A DNA stretch of 64,000 nt from assembly GCF_015356855.1 (NCBI RefSeq), contig NZ_ARXR01000013.1:1-64000 (forward strand), in the 5' to 3' direction. A program made the translations under genes and the position numbers. This document shows positions 11,359 to 19,741 of the stretch, one piece after another; positions within the stretch are counted from its first letter, which is position 1; each line of letters begins with the position of its first letter. This DNA is from Alloalcanivorax venustensis ISO4. GTDB lineage: Bacteria > Pseudomonadota > Gammaproteobacteria > Pseudomonadales > Alcanivoracaceae. The notes under the pieces were generated by a model, which saw only the letters and a list, made by a program, of their open reading frames with translations, searched no databases and was not told the DNA's origin.

Positions 11359-12465
11359 TTACGTCCCTGGAATACTGTCTATCACATTGTTGTTGTCATC
11401 GCCCGCATTGTAAAAGGGATTGCAGGCGGGTTCGAGCGGCGACAGCAGCGGCTTCACCTGGCGGCTGTACACCCGGGTGCCGTCCGCGCCGCCGCCGGCG
11501 GAGCGCCGCACCCGGCTGACCAGACGGCTGAGGTTACCGGCCACTTCCACGTCCACCATCACCTGGAAGTACTCGCTGGCGACCCCGAGACGGTCGCTCA
11601 GGGCCTGCTTTTGATCCGCGTCCAGGCTGCTGAACGGCTCCTGCTGCATCAGGGTGCCGATGTCCTCGATGGGCTCTTCCTGGCGCAGCGACACCACCGC
11701 TTCGGCGGCGTCGGAGCCGGCCAGCGGCCCGAGCACCGCGTCCAGCACCGGCAACGGCGCGGTGTTCACGTTCAGCGCCGTGTCGCTGGGCAAGGCGGTG
11801 AACAGCCCCCAGGCGGTGGGGTCCGGAAACAGGTCCTCCACCTCGAAGCTGCGCAGCGCCCGCATTTCGCTTTCATGGGCCACCGGCATGTTGGGCGTGC
11901 GGCTGAGGCGGTATTCCGCGTCTTCCGCGCCTTCCACGGCGTCGACGATATTGTTGCTGTCGATCCAGTCGGTCATCTCGTTGGCGAGGATGCTCGCCTT
12001 GCCCGGGTCCGGCAGGGTCTGCTGCAACAGCCGTTGCAACATATCCCGGGCCTCGTCGTCGCGGGTGAAGCCGGCGCCGTTGGCCTCCACCAGCCAGTTC
12101 AGGTTAAAGCGCCCCTGCAGGTCCTGAACGCTGGCGCTGAGGATGGCGTCCTCGTAGGGCGTGGGCGTCAGCTGCACGGCCCACTGCTCTTCAATGCATT
12201 CGTCCAGTTGCTGGTTGGTGCGGCGGTCTTCGTCCAGGTCGTCGATCAGCCCCTGCACCGCCACCACTTCGGCGGCCATGGCGTACTGGTAGCGCTTGTC
12301 CCATTCGAGCAGGTTCTCGGTGCGCACCCGGAAGCGGTCCTGACGGAACATCACCTCGGTGGTCACCGCCGCCAGGATCGCGAACAGCATCAATACGATG
12401 ATCAGCGCCATGCCCTGCTGGCGGCGCCGCCCGCCCCTGCGCGGGTGTACGATCAGGACGCCCAT
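11359..12465 (-). CDS. gspK: Type II secretion minor pseudopilin K
   Basis: A 368-residue minor pseudopilin that caps the pseudopilus tip with GspI and GspJ. A prepilin peptidase site lies at Gly18/Met19 (QQG then MALIIVLMLFAIL). The +5 glutamate is missing, as is normal for GspK. The large soluble domain contains DWIDSNN and LNVNTAPL, typical of the family. The ATG at 12465 overlaps the 3' end of gspJ by 13 nt; a longer frame to 12558 would run deep into gspJ and put the signal sequence too far from the start. The tail is Asn/Asp-rich (GDDNNNVIDS). Confidence 0.92.
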   Translation of the reverse strand: MGVLIVHPRRGGRRRQQGMALIIVLMLFAILAAVTTEVMFRQDRFRVRTENLLEWDKRYQYAMAAEVVAVQGLIDDLDEDRRTNQQLDECIEEQWAVQLTPTPYEDAILSASVQDLQGRFNLNWLVEANGAGFTRDDEARDMLQRLLQQTLPDPGKASILANEMTDWIDSNNIVDAVEGAEDAEYRLSRTPNMPVAHESEMRALRSFEVEDLFPDPTAWGLFTALPSDTALNVNTAPLPVLDAVLGPLAGSDAAEAVVSLRQEEPIEDIGTLMQQEPFSSLDADQKQALSDRLGVASEYFQVMVDVEVAGNLSRLVSRVRRSAGGGADGTRVYSRQVKPLLSPLEPACNPFYNAGDDNNNVIDSIPGT

Positions 12466-13094
12466 GGGTTCACCACCGTGCGGAAGTAGCGGTGCAGGGT
12501 TTGCCCGTCTTCCATTTCGATGTCGATTTCCACGCTTTTCGGCAGCCGCTGCTGCCACACCGGCGTGTTGGCGAGGGCCGGCTCGGGCCAGAATTCCAGC
12601 CAGCCCACTTCGCCGGTCTGCGCCTGGTCGAGATAACGGACCTTAAAGTCGGCGACGCCGTCGAGCAGCACGTCTTCCTGGAATTCGGTGGCCACGTTGG
12701 TGTCCAGCACCGGCCAGTAGCGGCGGTAGAGCTTTTCGTCCTCGAAGGCGTAGACCACGCGCTGCATTTCGCTGCGGCGGCGCAGCGCGAAGGGATTGGC
12801 CCAGCCCAGGCGGGTGAATTCCACGTAGTTGTCGTTGCCGATCAGGGCCGGTTGCGGATCACCGTAGGGGTCGCGCACCGGCCGGGCGATCATCTGTTCG
12901 AAATCCAGGGTCAGGTAGGTGACCGCGCGCTGGGCGTCCTCCAGCTCGGTGGCGCCCTCACTGAGGGTGTCGCGGTTGTTCATGGCGCTGCTGAGAAATT
13001 CCACCGCCACCACATACATCAGCGCGAAGATGGCGATGGTGATCAACATTTCCAGCAGGGTGAACCCCGGCTGCCGTGCCCTGGAATCGCGCAT
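12453..13094 (-). CDS. gspJ: Type II secretion minor pseudopilin J
   Basis: A 213-residue minor pseudopilin. The class III signal is MRDSRARQPG followed by FTLLEMLITIAIFALMYV, cut after Gly10 with Glu at +5. The soluble domain has the GspJ-like stretch VTYLTLDFEQMIARPVRDPYG and a C-terminal aromatic region (GWLEFWPEP). The start overlaps the gspI stop in ATGA. With GspI and GspK it is expected to form the tip complex. Confidence 0.93.
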   Translation of the reverse strand: MRDSRARQPGFTLLEMLITIAIFALMYVVAVEFLSSAMNNRDTLSEGATELEDAQRAVTYLTLDFEQMIARPVRDPYGDPQPALIGNDNYVEFTRLGWANPFALRRRSEMQRVVYAFEDEKLYRRYWPVLDTNVATEFQEDVLLDGVADFKVRYLDQAQTGEVGWLEFWPEPALANTPVWQQRLPKSVEIDIEMEDGQTLHRYFRTVVNPWAS

Positions 13095-13573
13095 CAGCCC
13101 CCCGTCATATCCTGGCCGCCGCCGCCCTGCTGACCACCGCCGCCCTGCTCGCCACCGGTGAGGGACTGCCCCTCCTGGGCCGGTTTGCCGATCAGGCTGG
13201 CCAGCTCGTAGACCAGATCGCCTTCGTCATCGTCGCGCATTTCGCCCACTTCGATGTCGACCCGGCGGGTGTCCGGATAGGGCCCGGAACTGATGGTGGT
13301 GCGCACCCACCACTCGCGGTCGCCGCGGGTCACCTGGTCGTCGTTGGTGCCGGTGTTGGGCCATTGCTGGTAGACCTGCATTTCCACCAGCTTGTCGGCG
13401 GCGACCAGATAGGCCTGGCGGGTGTCGTCGATATTGCGGTAGGCCACGGCGCTGGCGCCCAGCGTCTGGCCCAGGGTGACCATGGCCAGCGCCAGCACCG
13501 CTACCGCGAGCACCACCTCCACCAATGTGAAGCCCGCCTGGCTGTGTTGCCGGCCGCGCGAGGTCATGGTCAA
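13094..13573 (-). CDS. gspI: Type II secretion minor pseudopilin I, with Gly/Gln-rich tail
   Basis: A 159-residue minor pseudopilin. The prepilin peptidase site is Gly14 before FTLVEVVLAVAVLALAMV. The core (residues 15-125) has the expected QAYLVAADKLVEMQ and EWWVRTTISSGPYPDTRRVDIEV. Usual GspI proteins end near residue 125-130; this one continues with a low-complexity tail of GGGG and QQ blocks (about residues 137-159). The gene overlaps gspH by 4 nt and gspJ by 1 nt. An internal ATG at 13567 is an equally possible start. Confidence 0.92.
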   Translation of the reverse strand: MTMTSRGRQHSQAGFTLVEVVLAVAVLALAMVTLGQTLGASAVAYRNIDDTRQAYLVAADKLVEMQVYQQWPNTGTNDDQVTRGDREWWVRTTISSGPYPDTRRVDIEVGEMRDDDEGDLVYELASLIGKPAQEGQSLTGGEQGGGGQQGGGGQDMTGG

Positions 13574-14304
13574 TCCTCCAGAAAGTCGTCGTCGATCAGG
13601 CTGTCGTCCGGCTTTTCATCCGGCGCGGTCAGGGCCTCTTCTTCCTCGTCCCGGTCCGGGTCGCGTACCTTGCCCAGGGCGGTCATCTGTCGGCGGGCTT
13701 CCAGGTCCAGGTCCTGCCGGGAGCGCACCGTGAAGGTGATCGGCGTGGTCTCGCCGCTGGGGAAAAAGAACACCTGGGGCAGCGGCTCTTGGTCCTCTTC
13801 CTCCTCGTCCCGTCCGTCTTCCGGTTCGTCACGGTCGTCGCCGAGCAGGCCCTGGTCATCGCCGCCGAACGGGTCGTCGCTGACCAGCTGCTCGGCGGCG
13901 TCCTGCAGGGACACCCGCTCCTCGTCCTCGTTGTCGGGCAGGTCGTCATACTGCCAGGTGAGCTCCAGGCTCTCGGGCAGGCGGTTGGCCTGCAGGCCGT
14001 TGCCCTGGGCGGGCACGAAGGCGCGCTCGCCCACGTCATAGGTCAGCGGCGTCCATCCCTGCTCCGTGACCCTCAGCGCCATCAGCCGCCCGGAAAACAG
14101 ACTCTGCTCGTTGAGCATGGTGAGGGTATCCGCCAGGCTGGCGCTCTCGCTGTCCAGCTGGCGCTGGTCGTCGACCCACACCGGCACCACCAGCACCGCC
14201 AGGGACAGCATGGCCACCAGCCCCACCACCACCAGGATTTCCAGCAGGGTGAAGCCGCTTTGGCGGTGTGCGCGTGGCTTGGCGTCAGGCCCTGCCCGCC
14301 ACAT
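13570..14304 (-). CDS. gspH: Type II secretion minor pseudopilin H, with acidic insert
   Basis: A 244-residue pseudopilin. The class III signal is MWRAGPDAKPRAHRQSG before FTLLEILVVVGLV, cut after Gly17. The core resembles GspH, which is generally 160-190 residues. Here residues 119-174 form a strongly acidic insert (DNEDEER, DDRDEPEDGRDEEEEDQE) and residues 215-244 an acidic tail (DPDRDEEEE, DDDFLED). The insert lies between the QYDDLPD and PQVFFFPSGE strands, so the fold could accommodate it as a loop. Expression follows gspG directly, with a one-base overlap. Confidence 0.9.
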   Translation of the reverse strand: MWRAGPDAKPRAHRQSGFTLLEILVVVGLVAMLSLAVLVVPVWVDDQRQLDSESASLADTLTMLNEQSLFSGRLMALRVTEQGWTPLTYDVGERAFVPAQGNGLQANRLPESLELTWQYDDLPDNEDEERVSLQDAAEQLVSDDPFGGDDQGLLGDDRDEPEDGRDEEEEDQEPLPQVFFFPSGETTPITFTVRSRQDLDLEARRQMTALGKVRDPDRDEEEEALTAPDEKPDDSLIDDDFLED

Positions 14305-14735
14305 CAGTTGTCGCTATCGCGCCAGCTGATGTCCGCGTCGGTGCCCTCGCCGCCTTCCGCGCCGTCGGCGCCCAGCGAGTAGAGGTCGAACGGGCCGTCC
14401 ACGCCGGGGCTGATGTAGACGTACTCGTTGCCCCAGGGGTCTTCCGGCACGCTCGGCAGGTAGCCGCCTTCGGGCCATTTGCGGGCCGATGCGGAGCGCT
14501 CCACCAGGGCGTTGAGGCCCTCTTCGGTGGACGGGTAAGTGCCGTTGTTGAACTTGTACATATCAAGCTGCTGGACCACCCGCGACATATTGGTCTTGGC
14601 GATGTCCACCTTGGCCTGTTCCCCCTGCCCGATCACATTGGGCACGATCATTGCGGCGAGCAGACCGATAATGGCCACCACCACCATGATTTCCAGCAGC
14701 GTGAAACCGCTCTGGGTGCGTTGCATCTTTTTCAT
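14304..14735 (-). CDS. gspG: Type II secretion major pseudopilin G
   Basis: A 143-residue major pseudopilin, the main building block of the pseudopilus. The signal MKKMQRTQSG precedes FTLLEIMVVVAIIGLLAAMI, cut after Gly10 with Glu at +5. Typical GspG landmarks follow: YKFNNGTYPSTEEGLNALV, then EDPWGNEYVYISPG, then FDLYSLGADG and the acidic calcium-binding C-terminus (EGTDADISWRDSDN). It sits 73 nt after gspF, the largest gap inside the gsp block, with AAAGGTG as ribosome site. That is consistent with separate, stronger translation. Confidence 0.97.
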   Translation of the reverse strand: MKKMQRTQSGFTLLEIMVVVAIIGLLAAMIVPNVIGQGEQAKVDIAKTNMSRVVQQLDMYKFNNGTYPSTEEGLNALVERSASARKWPEGGYLPSVPEDPWGNEYVYISPGVDGPFDLYSLGADGAEGGEGTDADISWRDSDN

Positions 14736-14808
14736 GAGACACCTTTTCGTGTTGTCTGGAAGTCACTTCCTTGTTTTTGGGGATTGCGCTTTTTCTTTTT
14801 GCCGGCGG

Positions 14809-16032
14809 TCAGCCGGCCATGAAATTGTTCATCTGCATGATAGGCAGCATTACCGCCAGAACAATGAGAATCACGAACCCGGCCATGGTCAACAGCATCA
14901 GCGGGCCCAGCAACCCCACCATGGTTTGGACCGTGCTGGTGAGTTCCCGTTCCTGGTAATCCGCCGCCCGGGTGAGCATGTTGTCGAGCTCGCCGCTGGT
15001 TTCGCCGCTGGCGATCATCTGCACCAGCATGGGCGGGAAATAGCCGCTGGTTTCCAGGGCCCGGCTCAGGCTGCCGCCCTCGCGGACCCGGGCGGCGGCG
15101 ATCACCACCGCCTCGCGGATCGCCAGGTTGCCGACCACCTGGGCGGCGATGAACAGGGCGTCCACCAGCGGCACGCCGGAGCGCCCCAGGATACCCAGGG
15201 TGCTGGCCAGCCGGGCGCTGTCGGAGGCCCGCATCATGGTGCCGATCAGCGGCAGCGCCGCCAACCGGCGGTGAACGCGCATTTTGAACGCCGGCTCGCG
15301 CATGGCGCGGGAAAACGCCACCACGGCGCCCACCACCACCAGCGCCAGCAGCCAGCCCCAGGCGCGCACGAAATCGCTGAGCGCGATCACCGCCACGGTG
15401 ATAAAGGGCATGGCCTGTTCCCGGTTGTCGAACACGGCCACCATCTTGGGCACCACAAACGCCATCAGGAAGCCGATGATAAGAACCGAAAATGTCATAA
15501 TGAAGGCGGGATAGATCATCGCCTGACTGACGGATCGGCCGGTGTCGTCACGGGTTTCCAGGTAGTCGGCGAGCTGCTCCAGCACCTGCTCCAGGTGGCC
15601 GCTCTGCTCCCCGGCCGCCACGGTGGCGCGGTACATTTCGGGGAAGGCACGCGGGTATTCCGCCAGGGCCCGCGCCAGGCTGAAGCCTTCCAGCACCTTG
15701 CCACGCACCGCCATGACGATTTTTTCCACGCGCGGGTTGCCGGCCTGCTTGGCCACCGCGCCCAGGGCCTGCTCCACCGGCAGGCCGGATTTCAGCAGGG
15801 TCGCCATCTGCCGGGTGATCAGCGCTTGTTCGCCGCCCTTGAGCTTGCCGGTGCCGGAGAGGCGCGCCGACAGACCGCCCCCGGAATGGTGGTCCTTGGC
15901 CTCGGACACCTCCAGCGGCACCCAGCCCTTGCCACGCAGCTGTTGGCGCACATGGCGGGCGCTGTCCGCCTCCAGCGTGCCCCGTTTTACTTTGCCCCGG
16001 TGATCCAGGGAGCGGAATTCAAAAGCGGGCAT
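14809..16032 (-). CDS. gspF: Type II secretion inner-membrane platform protein F
   Basis: A 407-residue polytopic platform protein built of two homologous GspF/PilC domains. The first is at about 70-195 (RQMATLLKSGLPVEQALGAV), the second at about 272-395 (LASTLGILGRSGVPLVDAL), and hydrophobic segments near 170-190, 220-240 and 378-400. The N-terminus ([22 protein letters not shown]) is the usual start. ATG shares one base with the gspE TGA (TGATG). Confidence 0.96.
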   Translation of the reverse strand: MPAFEFRSLDHRGKVKRGTLEADSARHVRQQLRGKGWVPLEVSEAKDHHSGGGLSARLSGTGKLKGGEQALITRQMATLLKSGLPVEQALGAVAKQAGNPRVEKIVMAVRGKVLEGFSLARALAEYPRAFPEMYRATVAAGEQSGHLEQVLEQLADYLETRDDTGRSVSQAMIYPAFIMTFSVLIIGFLMAFVVPKMVAVFDNREQAMPFITVAVIALSDFVRAWGWLLALVVVGAVVAFSRAMREPAFKMRVHRRLAALPLIGTMMRASDSARLASTLGILGRSGVPLVDALFIAAQVVGNLAIREAVVIAAARVREGGSLSRALETSGYFPPMLVQMIASGETSGELDNMLTRAADYQERELTSTVQTMVGLLGPLMLLTMAGFVILIVLAVMLPIMQMNNFMAG

Positions 16033-17543
16033 CAGTCTTCCTTGGTGACGCGCAGTACTTCTTCGATGCTGGTGTCGCCGGCCAGCACCTTGCGCCAGCC
16101 GTCCTCGCGGATGCTGGGGGTCAGCTTGCGGGCGTGCCGCGTGATCTCCAGCTCGCCGGCGCGTTCGTGGATCAGTTCGCGCATGGCGTCGTCGATGATC
16201 ACCAGCTCGTAGATGCCGGTACGGCCCCGGTAGCCCTGGTTGTTACAGGTCTCGCAGCCCTCCGGGTGGTACAGGGTCACGTCCTGGTCCGGGGCCAGGC
16301 CGAGCATGCGGCGTTCGCTTTCACTGGGCTGGTAGGGGCGTTTGCAGTCCGGACACAGCACCCGCACCAGGCGCTGGGCCAGGGCCCCGAGCAGCGAGCT
16401 TGAAAGCAGGAACGACTCGATGCCCATGTCCTGCAGACGGGTCACCGCGCCCACCGCGGTGTTGGTGTGCAGGGTGGACAGTACCAGGTGACCGGTGAGG
16501 GACGCCTGCACCGCGATCTCGGCGGTTTCCAGGTCGCGAATCTCGCCCACCATCACCACGTCCGGGTCCTGGCGAAGAATGGCGCGCAGACCGCGGGCGA
16601 AGGTCATGTCCACCTTGGTGTTCACCTGGGTCTGGCCGATGCCCTCCAGCTGGTATTCGATCGGGTCTTCCACGGTGAGGATGTTGCGGGTGCTGTCGTT
16701 GAGCTCGGTCAGCGAGGCATACAACGTGGTGGTCTTACCGGAACCGGTGGGGCCGGTGACCAGGATGATGCCGTGCGGCTTGTGGATCAGCTCGCGCATG
16801 TGCTGGTCGCAGACGTCGCCCATGCCCAGGTGGGAGACCTGCAGGCGGCCGGCCTGCTTGTCGAGCAGACGCAGCACCACCCGCTCGCCGTTGCTGGAAG
16901 GCATGGTGGAGACCCGCACGTCCACGTCCCGGCCGCCCAGGCGCAGGGAGATGCGGCCGTCCTGGGGGATCCGCTTCTCGGCGATGTCCAGGCGCGCCAT
17001 GACCTTGATGCGCGACACCAGCAGCGGCGCCAGCTCGCGTTTGGGGGTGAGCACCTCGCGCAGCACCCCGTCCACCCGCATGCGTACCACCAGGCGGCGT
17101 TCGAAGGTTTCGATGTGAATGTCGGAGGCGTCCTCGCGGATCGCTTCCTGGAACAGGGCGTTGATCAGCCGGATGATGGGGGCGTCGTCTTCCTGCTCCA
17201 GCAGGTCCGAGGTCTCCGGCAGCGAGTCCGCCAGGCTGGCCAGGTCCAGGCCTTCCAGGTTGTCGGCGGCCTCGGCGGCGGCGCCGCGCTGCTGCTCGTA
17301 GGTGATCGCCATGGCGGCGCTGAAGGCGCCGTCGTCCAGCCGCACGATGGCGGGCAGCCCACCCAGCCAGCGCTGCACCTCGGCCACCGCCGACAGCGAC
17401 ACGTCGTCGCGACAACAGAGTTCACGCCGGCCGTCTTTTTCCCGCAGCAGCACACCGAACCGGCGGGCGTAGCCGTAGGGCAACAGCAGCGGGCCGTCGC
17501 CCACTTCCGGCAGCTCGGACTGCTCCATGACTGCTTCACTCAT
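16032..17543 (-). CDS. gspE: Type II secretion ATPase E
   Basis: A 503-residue cytoplasmic secretion ATPase. After an N-terminal GspL-binding region it carries the Walker A motif [10 protein letters not shown], the Asp box ([12 protein letters not shown]), the Walker B region ([13 protein letters not shown]), the His box ([12 protein letters not shown]) and the zinc tetracysteine module (CPDCKR...CETCNNQG). It powers pseudopilus assembly through GspL and GspF. It is the first gsp gene here and begins only three bases after the REC-PAS-PilZ gene, instead of following gspC-gspD as in the common operon. Confidence 0.97.
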   Translation of the reverse strand: MSEAVMEQSELPEVGDGPLLLPYGYARRFGVLLREKDGRRELCCRDDVSLSAVAEVQRWLGGLPAIVRLDDGAFSAAMAITYEQQRGAAAEAADNLEGLDLASLADSLPETSDLLEQEDDAPIIRLINALFQEAIREDASDIHIETFERRLVVRMRVDGVLREVLTPKRELAPLLVSRIKVMARLDIAEKRIPQDGRISLRLGGRDVDVRVSTMPSSNGERVVLRLLDKQAGRLQVSHLGMGDVCDQHMRELIHKPHGIILVTGPTGSGKTTTLYASLTELNDSTRNILTVEDPIEYQLEGIGQTQVNTKVDMTFARGLRAILRQDPDVVMVGEIRDLETAEIAVQASLTGHLVLSTLHTNTAVGAVTRLQDMGIESFLLSSSLLGALAQRLVRVLCPDCKRPYQPSESERRMLGLAPDQDVTLYHPEGCETCNNQGYRGRTGIYELVIIDDAMRELIHERAGELEITRHARKLTPSIREDGWRKVLAGDTSIEEVLRVTKED

Positions 17544-17546
17544 ACA

Positions 17547-18662
17547 TCAATACCTTTCCATAAGTATTTCCACGATCTCGCCGTTGCTGTCGGAGAGATC
17601 CAGGAACTGAAAACCGGCGTGGTATTCCCCCGGCTCGTCCAGTGCCTCGCTCCACACCACCCTGGCGTTGAAGCTCATCGTGTTGACGCCACCGATCTGG
17701 TCCGGAAGCACCATCCCCAATTGAAGCTGCTCGCTGGGCGCCACGTCCCGCCGCAACGACAGCTTGAAGCCGCCGACGCTTAAGTTGGTCAGCCGGCCCA
17801 CGTTACCACCGGTGCTGCGGTCGAACACCACCAGTTCATGAAACATGCGCTTGCGCGGGTGGCGGCGGCGCTCGCGGCGGTCGTCGCCGGCCTCCGCTTC
17901 CCGCGGCCGCAGCATGAACACCACCCCGGTGAACTCGCCGCCCTCGCGCAGCACCGGGTTGGCGTGCACCCGCAGCGGCACCGGCTCATCGTCGCCGGAC
18001 GGGTACACATCCAGGTCGTCTTCCCAGTGCCGCCCCTCGGCGCAGCGGGCCAGAACCGGCGAATCCCGCCATTCCCCCTGGCCGAACAGCAGCGGCGTCA
18101 CCGGTGTGCCCAGCAGGGTGTCGCGCTCCACGTTCAGCAGCGCGCAGGCGGATTCATTGCAAAAGGTCACCTGGCCGTCGGCGTCGGCGCCCACCACCGA
18201 CTCGCCGAGGGCGTGCAGAAGGCGCTCGTTCTCGTCCTTGAGGCGCTTCATCTGCACCACCGCCTGCTGCAGCTTACGCCGCTGGCGGTCCAGCTCCATA
18301 AACACATTGACCTTGGCATCGAGAATCTGTTCATCGACGGGCTTGAACAAATAGTCCACGGCGCCGTGCCGGTAGCCCTCGAACACGTACTTCTGTTCCT
18401 TGGAGATGGCGGTGACGAAGATAATCGGGATGTGCCGGGTCTTGCGGTTCTGGCGCATCAGCTGCGCCACCTCGAAGCCGTCCATCTCCGGCATCTGTAC
18501 GTCGAGCAGGACCAGCGCGAAATCGTGCTTGAGCGCCAACGCCAGGGCCTCGTTGCCGGAGCCGGCCATGACCAGGTTGCGGTCCTCGGCCTCCAGCAAC
18601 GCCTCCATGGCGATCAGGTTCTCCCGGTGATCATCGACGACCAGGATGTTCTGTTTTTTCAT
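17547..18662 (-). CDS. Response regulator with REC, PAS and PilZ domains
   Basis: A 371-residue cytoplasmic signalling protein. A receiver domain (about 4-121) has the acidic pair VVDDH, the phospho-acceptor in LLDVQMP and the conserved Lys in LFKPVDE. A helical linker and a PAS-like domain follow (about 145-255; GESVVGADADGQVTFCNESACALL). The C-terminal PilZ domain has the c-di-GMP motifs RRHPRKR (R-x3-R type) and NLSVGG. It may couple phosphorylation and c-di-GMP to an output. The ATG at 18662 overlaps the cheB end by 32 nt; a TTG at 18674 is the alternative. It sits immediately upstream of gspE. Confidence 0.85.
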   Translation of the reverse strand: MKKQNILVVDDHRENLIAMEALLEAEDRNLVMAGSGNEALALALKHDFALVLLDVQMPEMDGFEVAQLMRQNRKTRHIPIIFVTAISKEQKYVFEGYRHGAVDYLFKPVDEQILDAKVNVFMELDRQRRKLQQAVVQMKRLKDENERLLHALGESVVGADADGQVTFCNESACALLNVERDTLLGTPVTPLLFGQGEWRDSPVLARCAEGRHWEDDLDVYPSGDDEPVPLRVHANPVLREGGEFTGVVFMLRPREAEAGDDRRERRRHPRKRMFHELVVFDRSTGGNVGRLTNLSVGGFKLSLRRDVAPSEQLQLGMVLPDQIGGVNTMSFNARVVWSEALDEPGEYHAGFQFLDLSDSNGEIVEILMERY

Positions 18663-19245
18663 CTTGCAACCCAATCAAGAATTCCGCCAGATACGGGCCG
18701 ATGCGTTCCAGATCCAGCACTTCCCGCACCGATCCCTTTGTTATCGCGGCTTCCGGCATGGCCGGCGCCTCGCTGCTCTGCGGCGACTGAGCCAGGGTCA
18801 GCCCGCCGCGGCGGCGTATATAGTCCAGACCCTCGGAGCCGTCTTCGTTGGCGCCGGTGAGGATCACCCCGATCACCTTTTTGCCATACACGTGGCCCGC
18901 CGAAAAGAACAACTCGTCAATCGACGGCCGGGAGAAATGCACCGCCCGGTACATGGACAACGCAATGGTTTCATCCGCGTCCACCAGCATATGGTAGCCG
19001 GGCGGCGCCACATAGACGTGCCCGGGCCGGATGCGCTCTTTGTCTTCCGGTGCCACCACCGGCAGCCGGCTGTAGCGGGCCAGCAGCCAGGCCAGCCTGT
19101 TCTCGGTGCTGGCGTTCTGGTGCTGGACCAACATGATGGCCGCGGGAAAGCCTTCAGGCAAGCTGGCGAGCACCGAGGAATAGGCGTTCAAGCCACCCCA
19201 GGATGCCCCCATAACGACCGCTTTAACGGGCGTCGCGCCGGGCAC
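18631..19245 (-). CDS. Stand-alone CheB-type protein methylesterase
   Basis: A 204-residue CheB catalytic domain without a receiver. The triad is visible: Ser15 in GASWGG, His42 in LVQHQ and Asp135 in GANEDG. The loop VYVAPPGYHML is typical. CheB normally removes methyl groups from chemoreceptors, and no receptor gene is in the window. It starts with GTG directly after the TAA of the preceding receiver gene, with GGGGGAG upstream. The receiver function is presumably supplied by neighbours. Confidence 0.9.
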   Translation of the reverse strand: MPGATPVKAVVMGASWGGLNAYSSVLASLPEGFPAAIMLVQHQNASTENRLAWLLARYSRLPVVAPEDKERIRPGHVYVAPPGYHMLVDADETIALSMYRAVHFSRPSIDELFFSAGHVYGKKVIGVILTGANEDGSEGLDYIRRRGGLTLAQSPQSSEAPAMPEAAITKGSVREVLDLERIGPYLAEFLIGLQDEKTEHPGRR

Positions 19246-19719
19246 TTACTCCCCCTGGCCGCGATTGCGCTTCTCCGCCTCATAGGCGGCCCGGTGCGCC
19301 TGGGCCTCCTTGAGTTTCACCTGCAGCTCGCGGCGCTGCCGGTCCAGCTCCAGGAAAAAATTCACCTTGCTCTTGAGGATCAGCGGGTCCAGCGGTTTGA
19401 ACAGGTAGTCCACGGCGCCCGCCTGATAGCCCTTGAACACGTATTTTTTCTCTTTGCTGATCGCCGTGACGAAGATAATGGGGATGGTCTGGGTGTCTTT
19501 GCGCTGACGCATCAATTCCGCCACCTCGAAGCCGTCCATGCCGGGCATCTGGACGTCCAGAAGTACCAGGGAGACGTCTTCCTTGAGCAGAATTTTGAGC
19601 GCTTCCTGGCCGGACTCGGCCTTCAACAGCGTACGCCCCTCATCCTCCAGAATCGCTTCCAGGGAGACCAGGTTGGCGGGTTGATCATCAACCAACAGCA
19701 GTTTCTGCTCGATCATCAT
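19246..19719 (-). CDS. Single-domain response regulator with C-terminal helix
   Basis: A 157-residue protein: receiver domain 5-125 plus a charged helix (RQRRELQVKLKEAQAHRAAYEAEKRNR). The acidic pair is in LLVDDQPAN, the phospho-acceptor is Asp55 (LLDVQMPGMDGF) and the Lys is in LFKPLDP. It is clearly paralogous to the receiver of the REC-PAS-PilZ protein two genes downstream (shared VTAISKE-KYVF-GY-GAVDYLFKP). It has no DNA-binding domain, so it probably acts as a phosphate relay or protein-interaction switch within this cluster. Confidence 0.9.
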   Translation of the reverse strand: MMIEQKLLLVDDQPANLVSLEAILEDEGRTLLKAESGQEALKILLKEDVSLVLLDVQMPGMDGFEVAELMRQRKDTQTIPIIFVTAISKEKKYVFKGYQAGAVDYLFKPLDPLILKSKVNFFLELDRQRRELQVKLKEAQAHRAAYEAEKRNRGQGE

Positions 19720-19741
19720 TATTCTCGATTAAGCGTGTCTG

